Assembly: GCF_033406955.1 (NCBI RefSeq)
Contig: NZ_CP137734.1
Coordinates: 3,782,001 to 3,846,000 of the forward strand
Origin: Streptomyces violaceoruber
Lineage (GTDB): Bacteria > Actinomycetota > Actinomycetes > Streptomycetales > Streptomycetaceae
Length of the DNA: 64,000 nucleotides
Direction of reading: 5' to 3'
Under the pieces are notes generated by a model. The model saw only the letters and a list, made by a program, of their open reading frames with translations. It searched no databases and was not told the DNA's origin. A program made the position numbers and the translations under genes. Positions 55,997 through 64,000 of the stretch are shown in pieces (within the stretch, counting starts at the first letter, position 1; every line of letters begins with the position of its first letter).

Positions 55997-56701
55997 CTAC
56001 TCCTCCCCCAGCACCCGCACCCCCAGCTCCGCCGCCAGGACCGGGGCCAGGTCGAGGAGTTGGGTGGGGCTGATCACCGCGCCCGAGAGGCGGTCCACGC
56101 CGCGGGACAGGTCCAGTGGGGCGGCGCCGCGCAGGTCGACGTCGACGAGGGTGGCCGCGCTGAGGTCCGCCTGCTTCAGGGCGCAGTCCACGAACTCGAC
56201 CCGCTCCAGACGGGCGCCCCCGAAGTCCGGCTCGACCAGCACGCAGCTCTCGAAGACGACGTCCTTGAGGCGGGCCCGGCGCAGATTGAGATAGTCGATC
56301 TTGCCGCCGCGGATCAGGACCCGCTCCAGGACGGCGCCGTGCAGCTGGGTGCCGCCGAGGCGGGCGTCGAGCAGCTCCACGTCGCGCAGCGTCGCCTCCG
56401 CGAGGTTCGTGCCGACACCCCGGACGCCGGTGAGGCGCGTGTCGAGCAGCCGGGCGGCGCGCAGTGACGCCTCGTCCAGCGCGCAGCCGGTCAGCGCGCA
56501 GTCCATGAAACGGGCGCCCGCGCCGTCCTGACCGGTCAGGTCCGTCTCCCGGAAGTCCAGCGCGTCGTAGTCCCCGTCCGGCTCCAGGCCGCCGTCGTCC
56601 TCGTACGGCGTGAGCGGCGGCAGGCGCAGCTCCGGGCGTCTCGCCGCCCGTACCGTCGCCGTGCCGCGCCCGCCCGCCGTTCCCGCCGCTCTCCTCGCCA
56701 T
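55997..56701 (-). CDS. Pentapeptide repeat protein
   Basis: This 234-residue protein contains degenerate pentapeptide repeats of the A(D/N)LXX type over about residues 65-200: LDFRETDLTGQDGAG, CALTGCALDEASLRAARLLDTRLTG, NLAEATLRDVELLDARLGGTQLHGAVLERVLIRG, and CALKQADLSAATLVDVDLRGA. Such proteins form a right-handed quadrilateral beta-helix that can mimic DNA or bind proteins. A terminal helix LDLAPVLAAELGVRVLG caps it. The ATG at 56701 is chosen; a GTG at 56776 would add a basic non-family leader. Divergent from the FAD-dependent oxidoreductase gene. Function unknown. Confidence 0.87.
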   Translation of the reverse strand: MARRAAGTAGGRGTATVRAARRPELRLPPLTPYEDDGGLEPDGDYDALDFRETDLTGQDGAGARFMDCALTGCALDEASLRAARLLDTRLTGVRGVGTNLAEATLRDVELLDARLGGTQLHGAVLERVLIRGGKIDYLNLRRARLKDVVFESCVLVEPDFGGARLERVEFVDCALKQADLSAATLVDVDLRGAAPLDLSRGVDRLSGAVISPTQLLDLAPVLAAELGVRVLGEE

Positions 56702-56865
56702 GGGGACATGCTGCACCCCGCCACTGACATCCCTCTCCGGCCTGCGGAAATCTCCCTTCTTCCGGCCGGATGTCACATCCGGCGCCCCCTCGGCCGTCGT
56801 ACGGGCAGACAGGCGCCGTGCCAGGCGACCCGACCGCGACCCCGAACCGAGGGAGAACCCGAGCC

Positions 56866-58026
56866 ATGCATCGCATCACCGTCATCGGCGGCGGCTTCGC
56901 CGGACTGACCGCGGCCATCACCGCCGCCGAGGCGGGCGCCGAGGTCACCGTCCACGAGGCCCACCACACGCTCGGCGGGCGGGCCCGGACGGCCGACGGC
57001 CCCTACCGGACCAATGACGGCCCGCACGCCCTCTACAACGGCGGCCCGCACTGGGCCTGGCTGCGCCGGCGCGACCTGATCGGTCCGCTCGCGCCCATCC
57101 CGCCGCTGGAGGCGGCCCGGCTGCGGCTGCGGCACAAGGGGGCGCTGCGCCGCACCCCGCCGTTCGCCATGCTGAAACTGCTGCGCCGCGGGGTGGGGCC
57201 GGCGCCGGTCGACGTCGACTTCCTGACCTGGGCGACCGGGATCGCGGGTGAGGAGGGGGCCCGGGCCGCCGCCCACTACTGCGCGGTCGCCCTCTTCCAC
57301 CACGATCCGGGGTCGCTGTCCGCGGCCTTCGTGCAGGAGCGGCTGCGCCGGGCCGCCAAGCTGCCGCCCGAGGCGCACTACCCGCGCGGCGGCTGGGCCG
57401 GGGTGGTGGACCGGATGGCCGCCCTGGCCTGGAACCTCGGGGTGCGGATGGAGACGCTGTCCCGCGTGGACACGCTGCCCACCGACGCCCCCGTCATCGT
57501 CGCCACGTCCCTCGACGCGGCCCGCCGGCTGCTGGACGACCCCGCGCTGACCTGGCCGAGCGGCCGCACCACCCTGGTCGACCTGGCCGTACGGACCCGG
57601 CGCGGCGACGCCTTCGCCGTCTCCGACCTGGACGCGCCGGGGTGGATCGAACGGTTCACCGCGCAGGACCGCACGCTCGCGCCGGCGGGCGAGCAGCTGA
57701 TCCAGGGGCAGATCCCCATCGCGCCGCACGAGTCGAAGGCGGACGGCACCGCACGCGCCGAGCACCTGCTCGACCTGGGCTTCCCCGGCTGGCGCGAGCG
57801 GCTGACCTGGCGGCGCGAGGCGGTCGCGAACGGCCGTACCGGCGCCGTCGACCTGCCCGGAACCACCTGGCGCGACCGGCCGGCCGTCGACCGCGGCGAC
57901 GGCGTCTACCTCGCCGGTGACCAGGTCGCCTCGCCCGGTCTGCTCTCCGAGGTCTCCTTCAACAGCGCCCTGACGGCGGTATCCCTCGCCCTCGGGCGGC
58001 GCGAGCTTGACCTCAAGCAGGCTTGA
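56866..58026 (+). CDS. FAD-dependent amine oxidase/phytoene desaturase-like oxidoreductase
   Basis: This 386-residue flavoprotein has the dinucleotide-binding start HRITVIGGGFAGLTAAITAAEAGAEVTVHEAHHTLGGRART, the GGRART extension characteristic of the amine oxidase/phytoene desaturase superfamily, and a C-terminal GDGVYLAGDQVASPGLLSEVSFNSALTAV that would close over the flavin. The substrate cannot be deduced. The ATG at 56866 is preceded by GGGAGAA. It is 51 bases upstream of a quinone-reductase-type gene and then a DHA2 exporter on the same strand, and the three may be one operon. Confidence 0.87.
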   Translation: MHRITVIGGGFAGLTAAITAAEAGAEVTVHEAHHTLGGRARTADGPYRTNDGPHALYNGGPHWAWLRRRDLIGPLAPIPPLEAARLRLRHKGALRRTPPFAMLKLLRRGVGPAPVDVDFLTWATGIAGEEGARAAAHYCAVALFHHDPGSLSAAFVQERLRRAAKLPPEAHYPRGGWAGVVDRMAALAWNLGVRMETLSRVDTLPTDAPVIVATSLDAARRLLDDPALTWPSGRTTLVDLAVRTRRGDAFAVSDLDAPGWIERFTAQDRTLAPAGEQLIQGQIPIAPHESKADGTARAEHLLDLGFPGWRERLTWRREAVANGRTGAVDLPGTTWRDRPAVDRGDGVYLAGDQVASPGLLSEVSFNSALTAVSLALGRRELDLKQA

Positions 58027-58077
58027 GGTCGTTGAGTGGGCCGGGAACAGCTCCGCTCCTCACCCTGGGGGTCCGCC

Positions 58078-59058
58078 ATGCACGCCATCCGACTGCACTC
58101 CTTCGGCCCGGCCGGAAACCTCGTCCTGGAGGAGGTCGAGGACCCGGCGCCCGGCCCCGGCCAGGTCCGGGTCGCCGTCCGCGCGGCGGGCGTCCATCTC
58201 CTGGACACCGCCCTGCGCGAGGGCGTCCAGGGGCCCTCGCCCACGCTTCCGGAGCTGCCCACGATCCCCGGCCGCGAGGTCGCCGGCCTCGTCGACGCCC
58301 TCGGGGAGGGCGCGCCGGAGAGCTGGCTGGGCAGGCGCGTCGTCGCCCACCTCGGCTTCGCACCGGGGGGCTACGCCGCACTCGCCGTCACGGACCTCGC
58401 CCGCGTCCACGAGATTCCCGCGAACCTGGACTTCGCCGAGGCCGTCGCCATGATCGGCACGGGGCGTACGGCGATGGGCATCCTCCAGTTCGCCGACCTC
58501 GGGCCCGGCTCGGTGGCCGTGGTCCCGGCCGCCGCGGGCGGCATCGGCACGCTGCTGGTGCAGTACGCGAAGAACGCCGGCGCCACGGTGGTCGGCCTCG
58601 CGGGCGGTCCGGACAAGACCGCGCTCGTCGCCGCGAACGGCGCCGATCTCGCCGTCGACTACCTGGACCCCCAGTGGCCGGCGAAGGTCCGCGCCCACCT
58701 GGGCGGCGGGGAGGCCACGGTCGTCTTCGACGGCGTCGGCGGGGACGTCGCCCGCGAGGCGGTCGCCCTGCTCGGTCCCGGCGGCCGCCATCTGGTCTTC
58801 GGCTGGTCGGGCAAGGGCCTGCACGACGGCACCCCGTACGTCGTCGACGGCGTCTCCCAGCAGGTCCTCGGCCCGGTCATGATGGAGCGGGCCGGCGGCG
58901 CCAACCCCGTACGCACCCTCGAACTGCGCGCCCTCGCCGAGGCCGCCGAGGGCCGGCTCGTGCCGGCCGTGCACCGCTTCCCGCTCGCCGAAGCCGCCGC
59001 CGCGCACCGCGCCCTGGAAAACCGGGGGACCACCGGGAAGGTGGTCCTCGAACCATGA
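58078..59058 (+). CDS. Zinc-less quinone oxidoreductase-type medium-chain dehydrogenase
   Basis: This 326-residue medium-chain dehydrogenase/reductase has RVAVRAAGVHLLDTALREG, PTIPGREVAGLVDALGEG, and the cofactor loop VVPAAAGGIGTLLVQYAKNAGATVVGLAGG typical of NADPH:quinone reductases. The catalytic and structural zinc Cys clusters of alcohol dehydrogenases are missing, as expected for the QOR subfamily. A C-terminal HRFPLAEAAAAHRALENRGTTGKVVLEP motif is classical. The ATG at 58078 gives a normal length. It lies between the flavoprotein gene and the DHA2 exporter gene on the same strand. Confidence 0.92.
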   Translation: MHAIRLHSFGPAGNLVLEEVEDPAPGPGQVRVAVRAAGVHLLDTALREGVQGPSPTLPELPTIPGREVAGLVDALGEGAPESWLGRRVVAHLGFAPGGYAALAVTDLARVHEIPANLDFAEAVAMIGTGRTAMGILQFADLGPGSVAVVPAAAGGIGTLLVQYAKNAGATVVGLAGGPDKTALVAANGADLAVDYLDPQWPAKVRAHLGGGEATVVFDGVGGDVAREAVALLGPGGRHLVFGWSGKGLHDGTPYVVDGVSQQVLGPVMMERAGGANPVRTLELRALAEAAEGRLVPAVHRFPLAEAAAAHRALENRGTTGKVVLEP

Positions 59059-59137
59059 CCGGCGGCCGGCGCACCGATCCGCCCGGCGGCTCGGGCAACG
59101 GGATGCGACCCGTCCCGAATCGTGGTGTTCTGGCGAA

Positions 59138-60649
59138 ATGAGTGGCTCCCGGACAGGTCGGACAGGCGGACCCGCCGCGCCCGCGGAGGCCGATGCGCAT
59201 CGCTGGTGGGCACTGGTGGTGATCGCCCTGGCCCAGCTGATGGTCGTCCTCGACGCGACGATCGTGAACATCGCCCTGCCCTCGGCACAGCGCGACCTGG
59301 ACATGTCCGACGCCAACCGCCAGTGGGTGATCACCGCCTACACCCTCGCCTTCGGCGGCCTGCTGCTGCTCGGCGGGCGGGTCGCGGACCTGGTGGGGCG
59401 CAAACGCACCTTCGTCATCGGGCTGATCGGCTTCGCCGCCGCCTCCGCGATCGGCGGCGCCGCCACCACCTCGGCGATGCTCTTCGGCGCCCGCGCCCTC
59501 CAGGGCGTCTTCGCCGCCGTCCTCGCGCCGTCCGCGCTGTCCCTGCTGACGACCACGTTCACCGACCCTCGGGAACGCGGCAAGGCCTTCGGCATCTACG
59601 GCGCGCTGGCCGGCAGCGGCTCCGCGATCGGCTTCATCGTCGGCGGCGTGCTCACCGAGTACCTGAACTGGCGCTGGTGCCTGTACGTCAACATCCCCAT
59701 CGCCGTCGTCGCCGTGATCGGCGCGTTCGCCCTGCTGCACGACCGCCCCGGCCACGCCGACGCCCGGCTCGACGTGCCCGGCGTGGTCCTCGGCTGCGGC
59801 GGTCTCGTCGCCCTCGTCTACGGCTTCAGCGAGGCCCAGCCCCGCGGCTGGACCGACCCGCTGGTGCTGGCCCTGTTCGGCCTGGCCGTGGTCCTCCTGG
59901 CCGCCTTCGTGTGGTGGCAGACCCGGGCGCCGACGCCCCTGCTGCCGCTGCACGTCATCCGGGAACGCAACCGCGCGGGCTGCTTCCTGACGATGATGCT
60001 GGCGGTCATCGGCATGTTCGGGCTGTTCCTGTTCATGACCTACTACCTCCAGGTCATCCTCGGCTACTCCCCCGTGCGCACCGGCTTGGCGTTCCTGCCG
60101 CTGACCGCCGCGATCGTGGTGGGCTCCACCCAGATCTCGGCCCGGCTGCTGCCGCACGTGGGCCCGCGCATGCTGATGGTCCCGGGGATGCTCCTCGCCT
60201 CCGGCGGCATGGTGATCCTCACGCGGATGACCGTGCACTCGGAGTACGTCGCCGAGATCCTCCCGGCGCTGCTCCTGATGGGCCTCGGCATGGGTCTGAC
60301 CTTCATGCCGGTGTTCTCCACGGCCACCGCCGGGGTCGCCCCGAAGGACTCCGGCGTGACCTCGGCGACGGTCAACACCTCGCAGCAGGTGGGCGGCTCG
60401 ATCGGCACGGCGCTGCTCAACACCATCGCGACCAGCACCAGCGCGTCGTGGATCGCCGCGCATCTGACCGACCCCGCGCAGCGGGACCTGATCGTGCGGG
60501 AGGGCATCGTGCACGGCTACACGGTCGCCATCTGGGTGGCGGCCGGGGTCATGCTGCTGGCGGGCGTGGTCGCGGGGGTGATGGTGACGGCCAAGGCGCC
60601 GAAGCACGGCACCCCGGCCGAACGTCCGGCGCCGGAGCCGGTCAGGTGA
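59138..60649 (+). CDS. DHA2 family MFS drug exporter
   Basis: This 503-residue permease has about 14 hydrophobic segments, the DHA2/EmrB-QacA layout. Key motifs are LAQLMVVLDATIVNIALPSAQRDL, motif A GGRVADLVGRKRTF, motif C-like GALAGSGSAIGFIVGGVLTEYLNWRWCLYVNIPI, and YYLQVILGYSPVRTGLAFLPLTAAI. It is in the cytoplasmic membrane and likely exports drugs or a metabolite using proton motive force. The ATG at 59138 begins MSGSRTGRTGGPA. It is 79 bases after the quinone-reductase-type gene on the same strand. The last 25 residues are a Lys/Pro-rich cytoplasmic tail. Confidence 0.95.
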   Translation: MSGSRTGRTGGPAAPAEADAHRWWALVVIALAQLMVVLDATIVNIALPSAQRDLDMSDANRQWVITAYTLAFGGLLLLGGRVADLVGRKRTFVIGLIGFAAASAIGGAATTSAMLFGARALQGVFAAVLAPSALSLLTTTFTDPRERGKAFGIYGALAGSGSAIGFIVGGVLTEYLNWRWCLYVNIPIAVVAVIGAFALLHDRPGHADARLDVPGVVLGCGGLVALVYGFSEAQPRGWTDPLVLALFGLAVVLLAAFVWWQTRAPTPLLPLHVIRERNRAGCFLTMMLAVIGMFGLFLFMTYYLQVILGYSPVRTGLAFLPLTAAIVVGSTQISARLLPHVGPRMLMVPGMLLASGGMVILTRMTVHSEYVAEILPALLLMGLGMGLTFMPVFSTATAGVAPKDSGVTSATVNTSQQVGGSIGTALLNTIATSTSASWIAAHLTDPAQRDLIVREGIVHGYTVAIWVAAGVMLLAGVVAGVMVTAKAPKHGTPAERPAPEPVR

Positions 60650-60698
60650 GCGGAAATCCGGGTGACCGCGCGGGCGCCCGCCGGTAGCGTCCGGTGCT

Positions 60699-61580
60699 GT
60701 GATCGATGTGCCCGAGGGACTCGCGACCGCGCAGGCGAAGTACAACGGGGCGGCCGGGCGGGCCTTCGTCGAGGGGCTGCCCGCGCTGGCGGCCGGGTTC
60801 CTGGAGCGGTGGGAGCTGCGGCTCGACGGGCCGTCGATGCACGGGTGGGCGGCGCTGGTCCTGCCGGTCGCGCGCCGCGACGGCACCGGGGCCGTGCTGA
60901 AGCTCCAGATCCTCGACGCCGAGACCGAGGGCGAGCCCCTCGCCCTGCGGGTGTGGGACGGGGACGGCGCGGTGCGGCTGCTCGACCACGACCCGGCCAC
61001 CGGCACGATGCTCCTGGAGCGTCTGGACGCCGGCCGCATGCTCAGCCACGTCGCGGACTCCCGCGAGGCCGTCCTGGTCATCGCCCGCCTCCTCGCGCAC
61101 CTCACCGCGACCCCCGCACCACCCGGCGTGCGCCGTCTCGGCGACATCGCGCGCGGCATGCTGGAGCGGACGCCCGGAACCCTGGAGCGCATTCCCGACC
61201 CGGCCGACCGGCGGCTGGTCGCCGACTGCGCCGCCGCCGTGCGGGAGGTCGTCGACGAGCCGGGCGACCGGCTGCTGCACTGGGACCTGCACTACGAGAA
61301 CGTCCTCGCCGCGGACCGCGCCCCCTGGATCGCCATCGACCCCAAGCCGCTGGCCGGCGACCCGGGGTTCGACCTGCTGCCCGCCCTGGACAACCGCTAC
61401 GACCCGGGCGAGACCAGGTGGCGTTTCGACGCCATGACCGACGTCCTCGGGCTCGACCGGGAGCGGGCCCGCGCCTGGTCCCTCGGCCGCGTGCTCCAGA
61501 ACAGCCTGTGGAACGTCGAGGACGGCGACCCGCTGGAGACGGAGCAGATGGAGATCGGGCGGCTGCTGCGCGACCTGTGA
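60699..61580 (+). CDS. Aminoglycoside/hydroxyurea phosphotransferase family kinase
   Basis: This 293-residue kinase is of the APH(6)/hydroxyurea type, with TMLLERLDAGRMLS in the N-lobe hinge area, LLHWDLHYENVLA (HxDxxxxN catalytic loop, D in HWDLHYEN), and AIDPKPLAGDPGFDLLPAL for the metal-binding Asp. Members phosphorylate streptomycin at the 6-hydroxyl or related compounds. The natural substrate here is unknown and resistance should not be assumed. The GTG at 60699 begins MIDVPEGLATAQAKYNG. It is 49 bases downstream of the DHA2 exporter gene on the same strand, a resistance-like pairing, and is convergent with the LuxR gene. Confidence 0.9.
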   Translation: MIDVPEGLATAQAKYNGAAGRAFVEGLPALAAGFLERWELRLDGPSMHGWAALVLPVARRDGTGAVLKLQILDAETEGEPLALRVWDGDGAVRLLDHDPATGTMLLERLDAGRMLSHVADSREAVLVIARLLAHLTATPAPPGVRRLGDIARGMLERTPGTLERIPDPADRRLVADCAAAVREVVDEPGDRLLHWDLHYENVLAADRAPWIAIDPKPLAGDPGFDLLPALDNRYDPGETRWRFDAMTDVLGLDRERARAWSLGRVLQNSLWNVEDGDPLETEQMEIGRLLRDL

Positions 61581-61605
61581 GGACCGCGCGGGTCACCGGC
61601 GGTCC

Positions 61606-64000
61606 TCAGCACCGGGCGTCGGGGCGCGGCTCCCGTTCCCGGCGCCCGCCGCGCTCCAGGGCGGCCGGCAGCTCCGTCCTGCGCCGTATCCGCAGCTTGC
61701 GGTAGGTACTGGTCAGGTGGGTCTCCACGGTGCGCCGGGCGAGGTGCAGCAGGTCGGCGATCTCGGTGTTGGTGCGGCCGTCGGCGGCCAGTTCGGCGAT
61801 CCGGCGCTCGCTGCCGGTCAGGGCGTCGGCGCCGGTGCGGGACGCCACCGGGCCGCGGGCGCCGCCCTCGCGCAGGGCCTGCCCGGCCAGGGTGAGCCAG
61901 CGCAGGGCGCCCTTGCGTTCGGCCAGTTCCGCCGCCTCGCGCAGCCGGGCCCGGGCGCGTCCGCGCTCGCCCGCGCCCAGGAGCTGGCGGCCCTGGGCGA
62001 GCAGCGCGGGGATCAGCTCCATGTCGGTGTCGGCGGGCGCGTCCCGCAGGGTCCGTACGGCCTCCTCGGCCAGTTCCAGGCCGCGGCGCCCGCCGGTGGC
62101 GGTGCCCAGCACGCGCAGGGCGCGGCCCACGGTGCGCGGGGTGTTCCACACCCGGGCCAGCCGCAGTTCCTCCGTCGCCAGGGCCAGCGCCTCGGGGCCG
62201 CCGCCCAGCGCCAGCCGGCATTCGGCGACGGCGGTCCGCCACGGGGTGACGACCGGGCTGATCACCTCCCGGGCCGCCTGGCGGCGCCCGCACTCCAGGA
62301 AGTCGTGCAGGGCGCCCGCCGGGTCGCCGGTGGCGGCGCGCAGCACGCCCCGCGCGTACAGGTAGCGGTTCAGCTCCCAGTTCTCCGGCACCTCGCGCAG
62401 GTCGAACCGGTCGGCGTAGTGCAGGGCCTCGTCGGTGCGGCCGGTGTGCACCAGGGCCATCAGGGCGTGGGCGTCCCGGTTGGTGGGTCCGGAGCCGGGT
62501 CCTGGCCCGCGGTCGGCGGCGAGGGCGAGCAGCCGGGCGTGGTCGCCGCGGGAGGCAACGATGTCGGCGCGGGTGTTGAGCAGCGCGTGCTGCATCGGGT
62601 GCAGCAGGGCGGGGTGCTGTCCGGCCAGGCCGCGTTCCACCAGCCGTTCGGCCTCGTCGAGTTCGTCGGCCCACTGGGCGACGGCGGCGGCCGTGCCGAG
62701 GAGGAAGGGTTCGGCCAGCGGGTCGGTGGGCTGGGCGAGCAGGTCCCGCACCCGGGCCATCGCCTCGTCGGCGGAGATCAGCGCGGCCGTCGCCGCGTAC
62801 CGCACCAGCAGGGCCTGCCCCGCGGTGCCGACCAGCTCCGGGGAGTGCCGGCCGGTCTCGGACAGCCACCGGTACACCTCCTGCCGGGTCGCCAGGTCCT
62901 CGTCGGACAGCAGCGCGGTGGCGGTCTGCACGGTGCGGGCCAGGCCCGGGTGGCCGGACAGCCGGCCCTCGGTGCGGCGCAGCACCTCCATCGCCGTCCG
63001 GATCTCGCCGCGTCCCGCCAGGGCGGTGCCGAGGGCGACGGCCGTACGCACCCGGTTGCGCGGCTCGGCCGGCAGGTGCTGGGCCTCGGCGAGCCGGGCG
63101 ATGGCGGCCGGGGTGTCGGCCGACGCGTACTCCAGGGAGCCCAGTTCGGTCAGCAGCCGCTGCCTGAGATCGTCGGACACCGGCTCGTCCAGCGCCCGGC
63201 GCAGATAGCCGACGGCGTCGGCGGGCCGGGCGTCGTGCACGGCGACGGTCACGGCGTCGCGCAGGACGCGCAGCGCCCAGGACAGCCCGACGGCCGGGGT
63301 GCGCAGCAGATGCCGGGCGACCGCCTCGACACGGTCGCCGCGGCGCAGCATCGCCTCCGCCGCCGACCGGTGCACGGCCTCGCGGCGCGGCCGGGGCCAG
63401 CCGGTCAGTACGGCGTCGCGCAGCAACGGGTGCGCGTAGCGGGGGCGGCCGCCCTCGTCGGGGCGCAGCAGACCGAGCCGCGTCATGGCGGCGAGCCAGC
63501 CCTCGATCCGCGCGGGGTCGGCCCCGGCCGCCTCGGCGAGCACGTCGACCGGGTCCCCGGCCGACCCCTGCGCCGGGGGCGGGGACGGGGTGCGCCACAG
63601 CGTCGTCCGGTGCGGCGCGTGGGCGGGCGGTCCGGTGCGGCCGTAGGCGGCGCGGGGCGCGGACTCGGTTCGTCCGTCGTACGGCCCGTCGTACGGCCCG
63701 TGGACCGGGTACGGCACCCCGTCGGCGGGTCCGGCGAGCTCGTCGGGGTGCGGATAGGGGCCGTGCTCCGGCAGCTCCGCGCCGGGACCGGGACCGCCGG
63801 GCAGCGGTGACCGCGGATCCGCGCCGCCGCCGGGGTCCGCGCTCCACACGTCCCGGCAGCCCGGCGCGATGTCCCGGGGCCGACGTGTCCGCGCCGTCGG
63901 CGTCTCATGGGTGTGCCGACGCACGGCGCCGACCACCGAGCCCTGAGGGTACGCAGCGTCCGACGGCGGGGCCTGCCCGTACACGCCGTCCAGCGGGGCC
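61606..64000 (-). CDS. Large LuxR-family regulator, C-terminal part (5' end beyond window)
   Basis: The frame is open on the minus strand from the window edge (64000) to the stop at 61606, about 798 residues. It starts in Pro/Gly/Arg/Tyr-rich low-complexity sequence (coordinates about 63590-64000), continues with DPVDVLAEAAGADPARIEGWLAAMTRLGLLRPDEGGRPRYAHPLLRDAVLTG, a winged-helix segment that in this family follows an ATPase, a long TPR-like helical array, and ends with a LuxR helix-turn-helix (LTGSERRIAELAADGRTNTEIADLLHLARRTVETHLTSTYRKL). It belongs to the LAL-type large ATP-binding regulators. The N-terminal P-loop must lie outside the window. In S. coelicolor, SCO4263 is of this kind (from memory). 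Confidence 0.92.
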   Translation of the reverse strand, partial: APLDGVYGQAPPSDAAYPQGSVVGAVRRHTHETPTARTRRPRDIAPGCRDVWSADPGGGADPRSPLPGGPGPGAELPEHGPYPHPDELAGPADGVPYPVHGPYDGPYDGRTESAPRAAYGRTGPPAHAPHRTTLWRTPSPPPAQGSAGDPVDVLAEAAGADPARIEGWLAAMTRLGLLRPDEGGRPRYAHPLLRDAVLTGWPRPRREAVHRSAAEAMLRRGDRVEAVARHLLRTPAVGLSWALRVLRDAVTVAVHDARPADAVGYLRRALDEPVSDDLRQRLLTELGSLEYASADTPAAIARLAEAQHLPAEPRNRVRTAVALGTALAGRGEIRTAMEVLRRTEGRLSGHPGLARTVQTATALLSDEDLATRQEVYRWLSETGRHSPELVGTAGQALLVRYAATAALISADEAMARVRDLLAQPTDPLAEPFLLGTAAAVAQWADELDEAERLVERGLAGQHPALLHPMQHALLNTRADIVASRGDHARLLALAADRGPGPGSGPTNRDAHALMALVHTGRTDEALHYADRFDLREVPENWELNRYLYARGVLRAATGDPAGALHDFLECGRRQAAREVISPVVTPWRTAVAECRLALGGGPEALALATEELRLARVWNTPRTVGRALRVLGTATGGRRGLELAEEAVRTLRDAPADTDMELIPALLAQGRQLLGAGERGRARARLREAAELAERKGALRWLTLAGQALREGGARGPVASRTGADALTGSERRIAELAADGRTNTEIADLLHLARRTVETHLTSTYRKLRIRRRTELPAALERGGRREREPRPDARC

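Noticed and set aside
1..64000. tRNA, rRNA, insertion sequence or prophage genes
   Set aside because: No tRNA-like cloverleaf boxes, transposase motifs, terminal repeats or phage structural genes were recognised in reading both strands.

Overview
The window is high-GC DNA (by eye a little over 70 percent) with GTG and occasional TTG starts, densely packed genes and strong third-position G/C. The gene content is chromosomal core Streptomyces: futalosine-pathway menaquinone genes, a DasR-type GlcNAc catabolic cluster, cdgB, a SenS/SenR/HbpS-like system, and an Scr1-type regulator with DUF397. From memory the gene order resembles the Streptomyces coelicolor interval around SCO4329 down to SCO4263. 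This was not checked against a database. No tRNA, rRNA, CRISPR array, insertion sequence or prophage was seen.

Layout. 1-6.2 kb: end of an MFS transporter, a DUF2771 lipoprotein, mqnB-mqnD, a long cold-shock protein, a HAD phosphatase, a block of five roughly 157/171-bp tandem repeats, and a membrane protein. 6.3-13.8 kb: an XPB-partner protein and XPB helicase with two tiny secreted-peptide genes between them, then a HelD-type RNA polymerase ATPase. 13.9-21.9 kb: cutC, DinB/MDMPI-fold proteins, TetR regulators, an HD-domain protein, and a murR-like regulator with murQ. 21.9-28 kb: an SDR/TetR pair with clear operators, the Scr1-type/DUF397 pair, a carboxylesterase and an old-yellow-enzyme reductase that appears to carry the same operator. 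28.2-32.6 kb: groEL with two CIRCE elements, a cold-shock gene, and a ThrC-family gene overlapping a sulfur-carrier gene behind a complete SAM-I riboswitch.

32.7-37.4 kb: glucosyl-3-phosphoglycerate synthase, otsA and otsB (compatible solutes) mixed with lipoproteins. 37.4-42.6 kb: a two-copy tandem repeat, a DUF3263 regulator, a sugar-binding lipoprotein, and a nagK-nagA-sugar kinase cluster with dre-like DasR sites. 42.6-50.9 kb: a carbohydrate-binding membrane protein, the diguanylate cyclase cdgB, a flavin reductase, a GNAT protein, arfB, terD, senR-senS and hbpS. 51-61.6 kb: a parS site, an M1 peptidase, a GNAT-Nudix fusion, an alcohol dehydrogenase with its TetR regulator, a pentapeptide protein, oxidoreductases, a DHA2 exporter and a phosphotransferase. 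The window ends inside a large LuxR regulator.

The most interesting unit is the SAM-riboswitch/ThrC-paralogue/sulfur-carrier operon. Its composition predicts homocysteine synthesis from O-phosphohomoserine with a protein thiocarboxylate as sulfur donor, rather than threonine synthesis. Also notable are the two micro-genes between the XPB partners, a three-site TetR mini-regulon, the parS site, a near-consensus Crp-type site by cdgB, and two tandem-repeat blocks.
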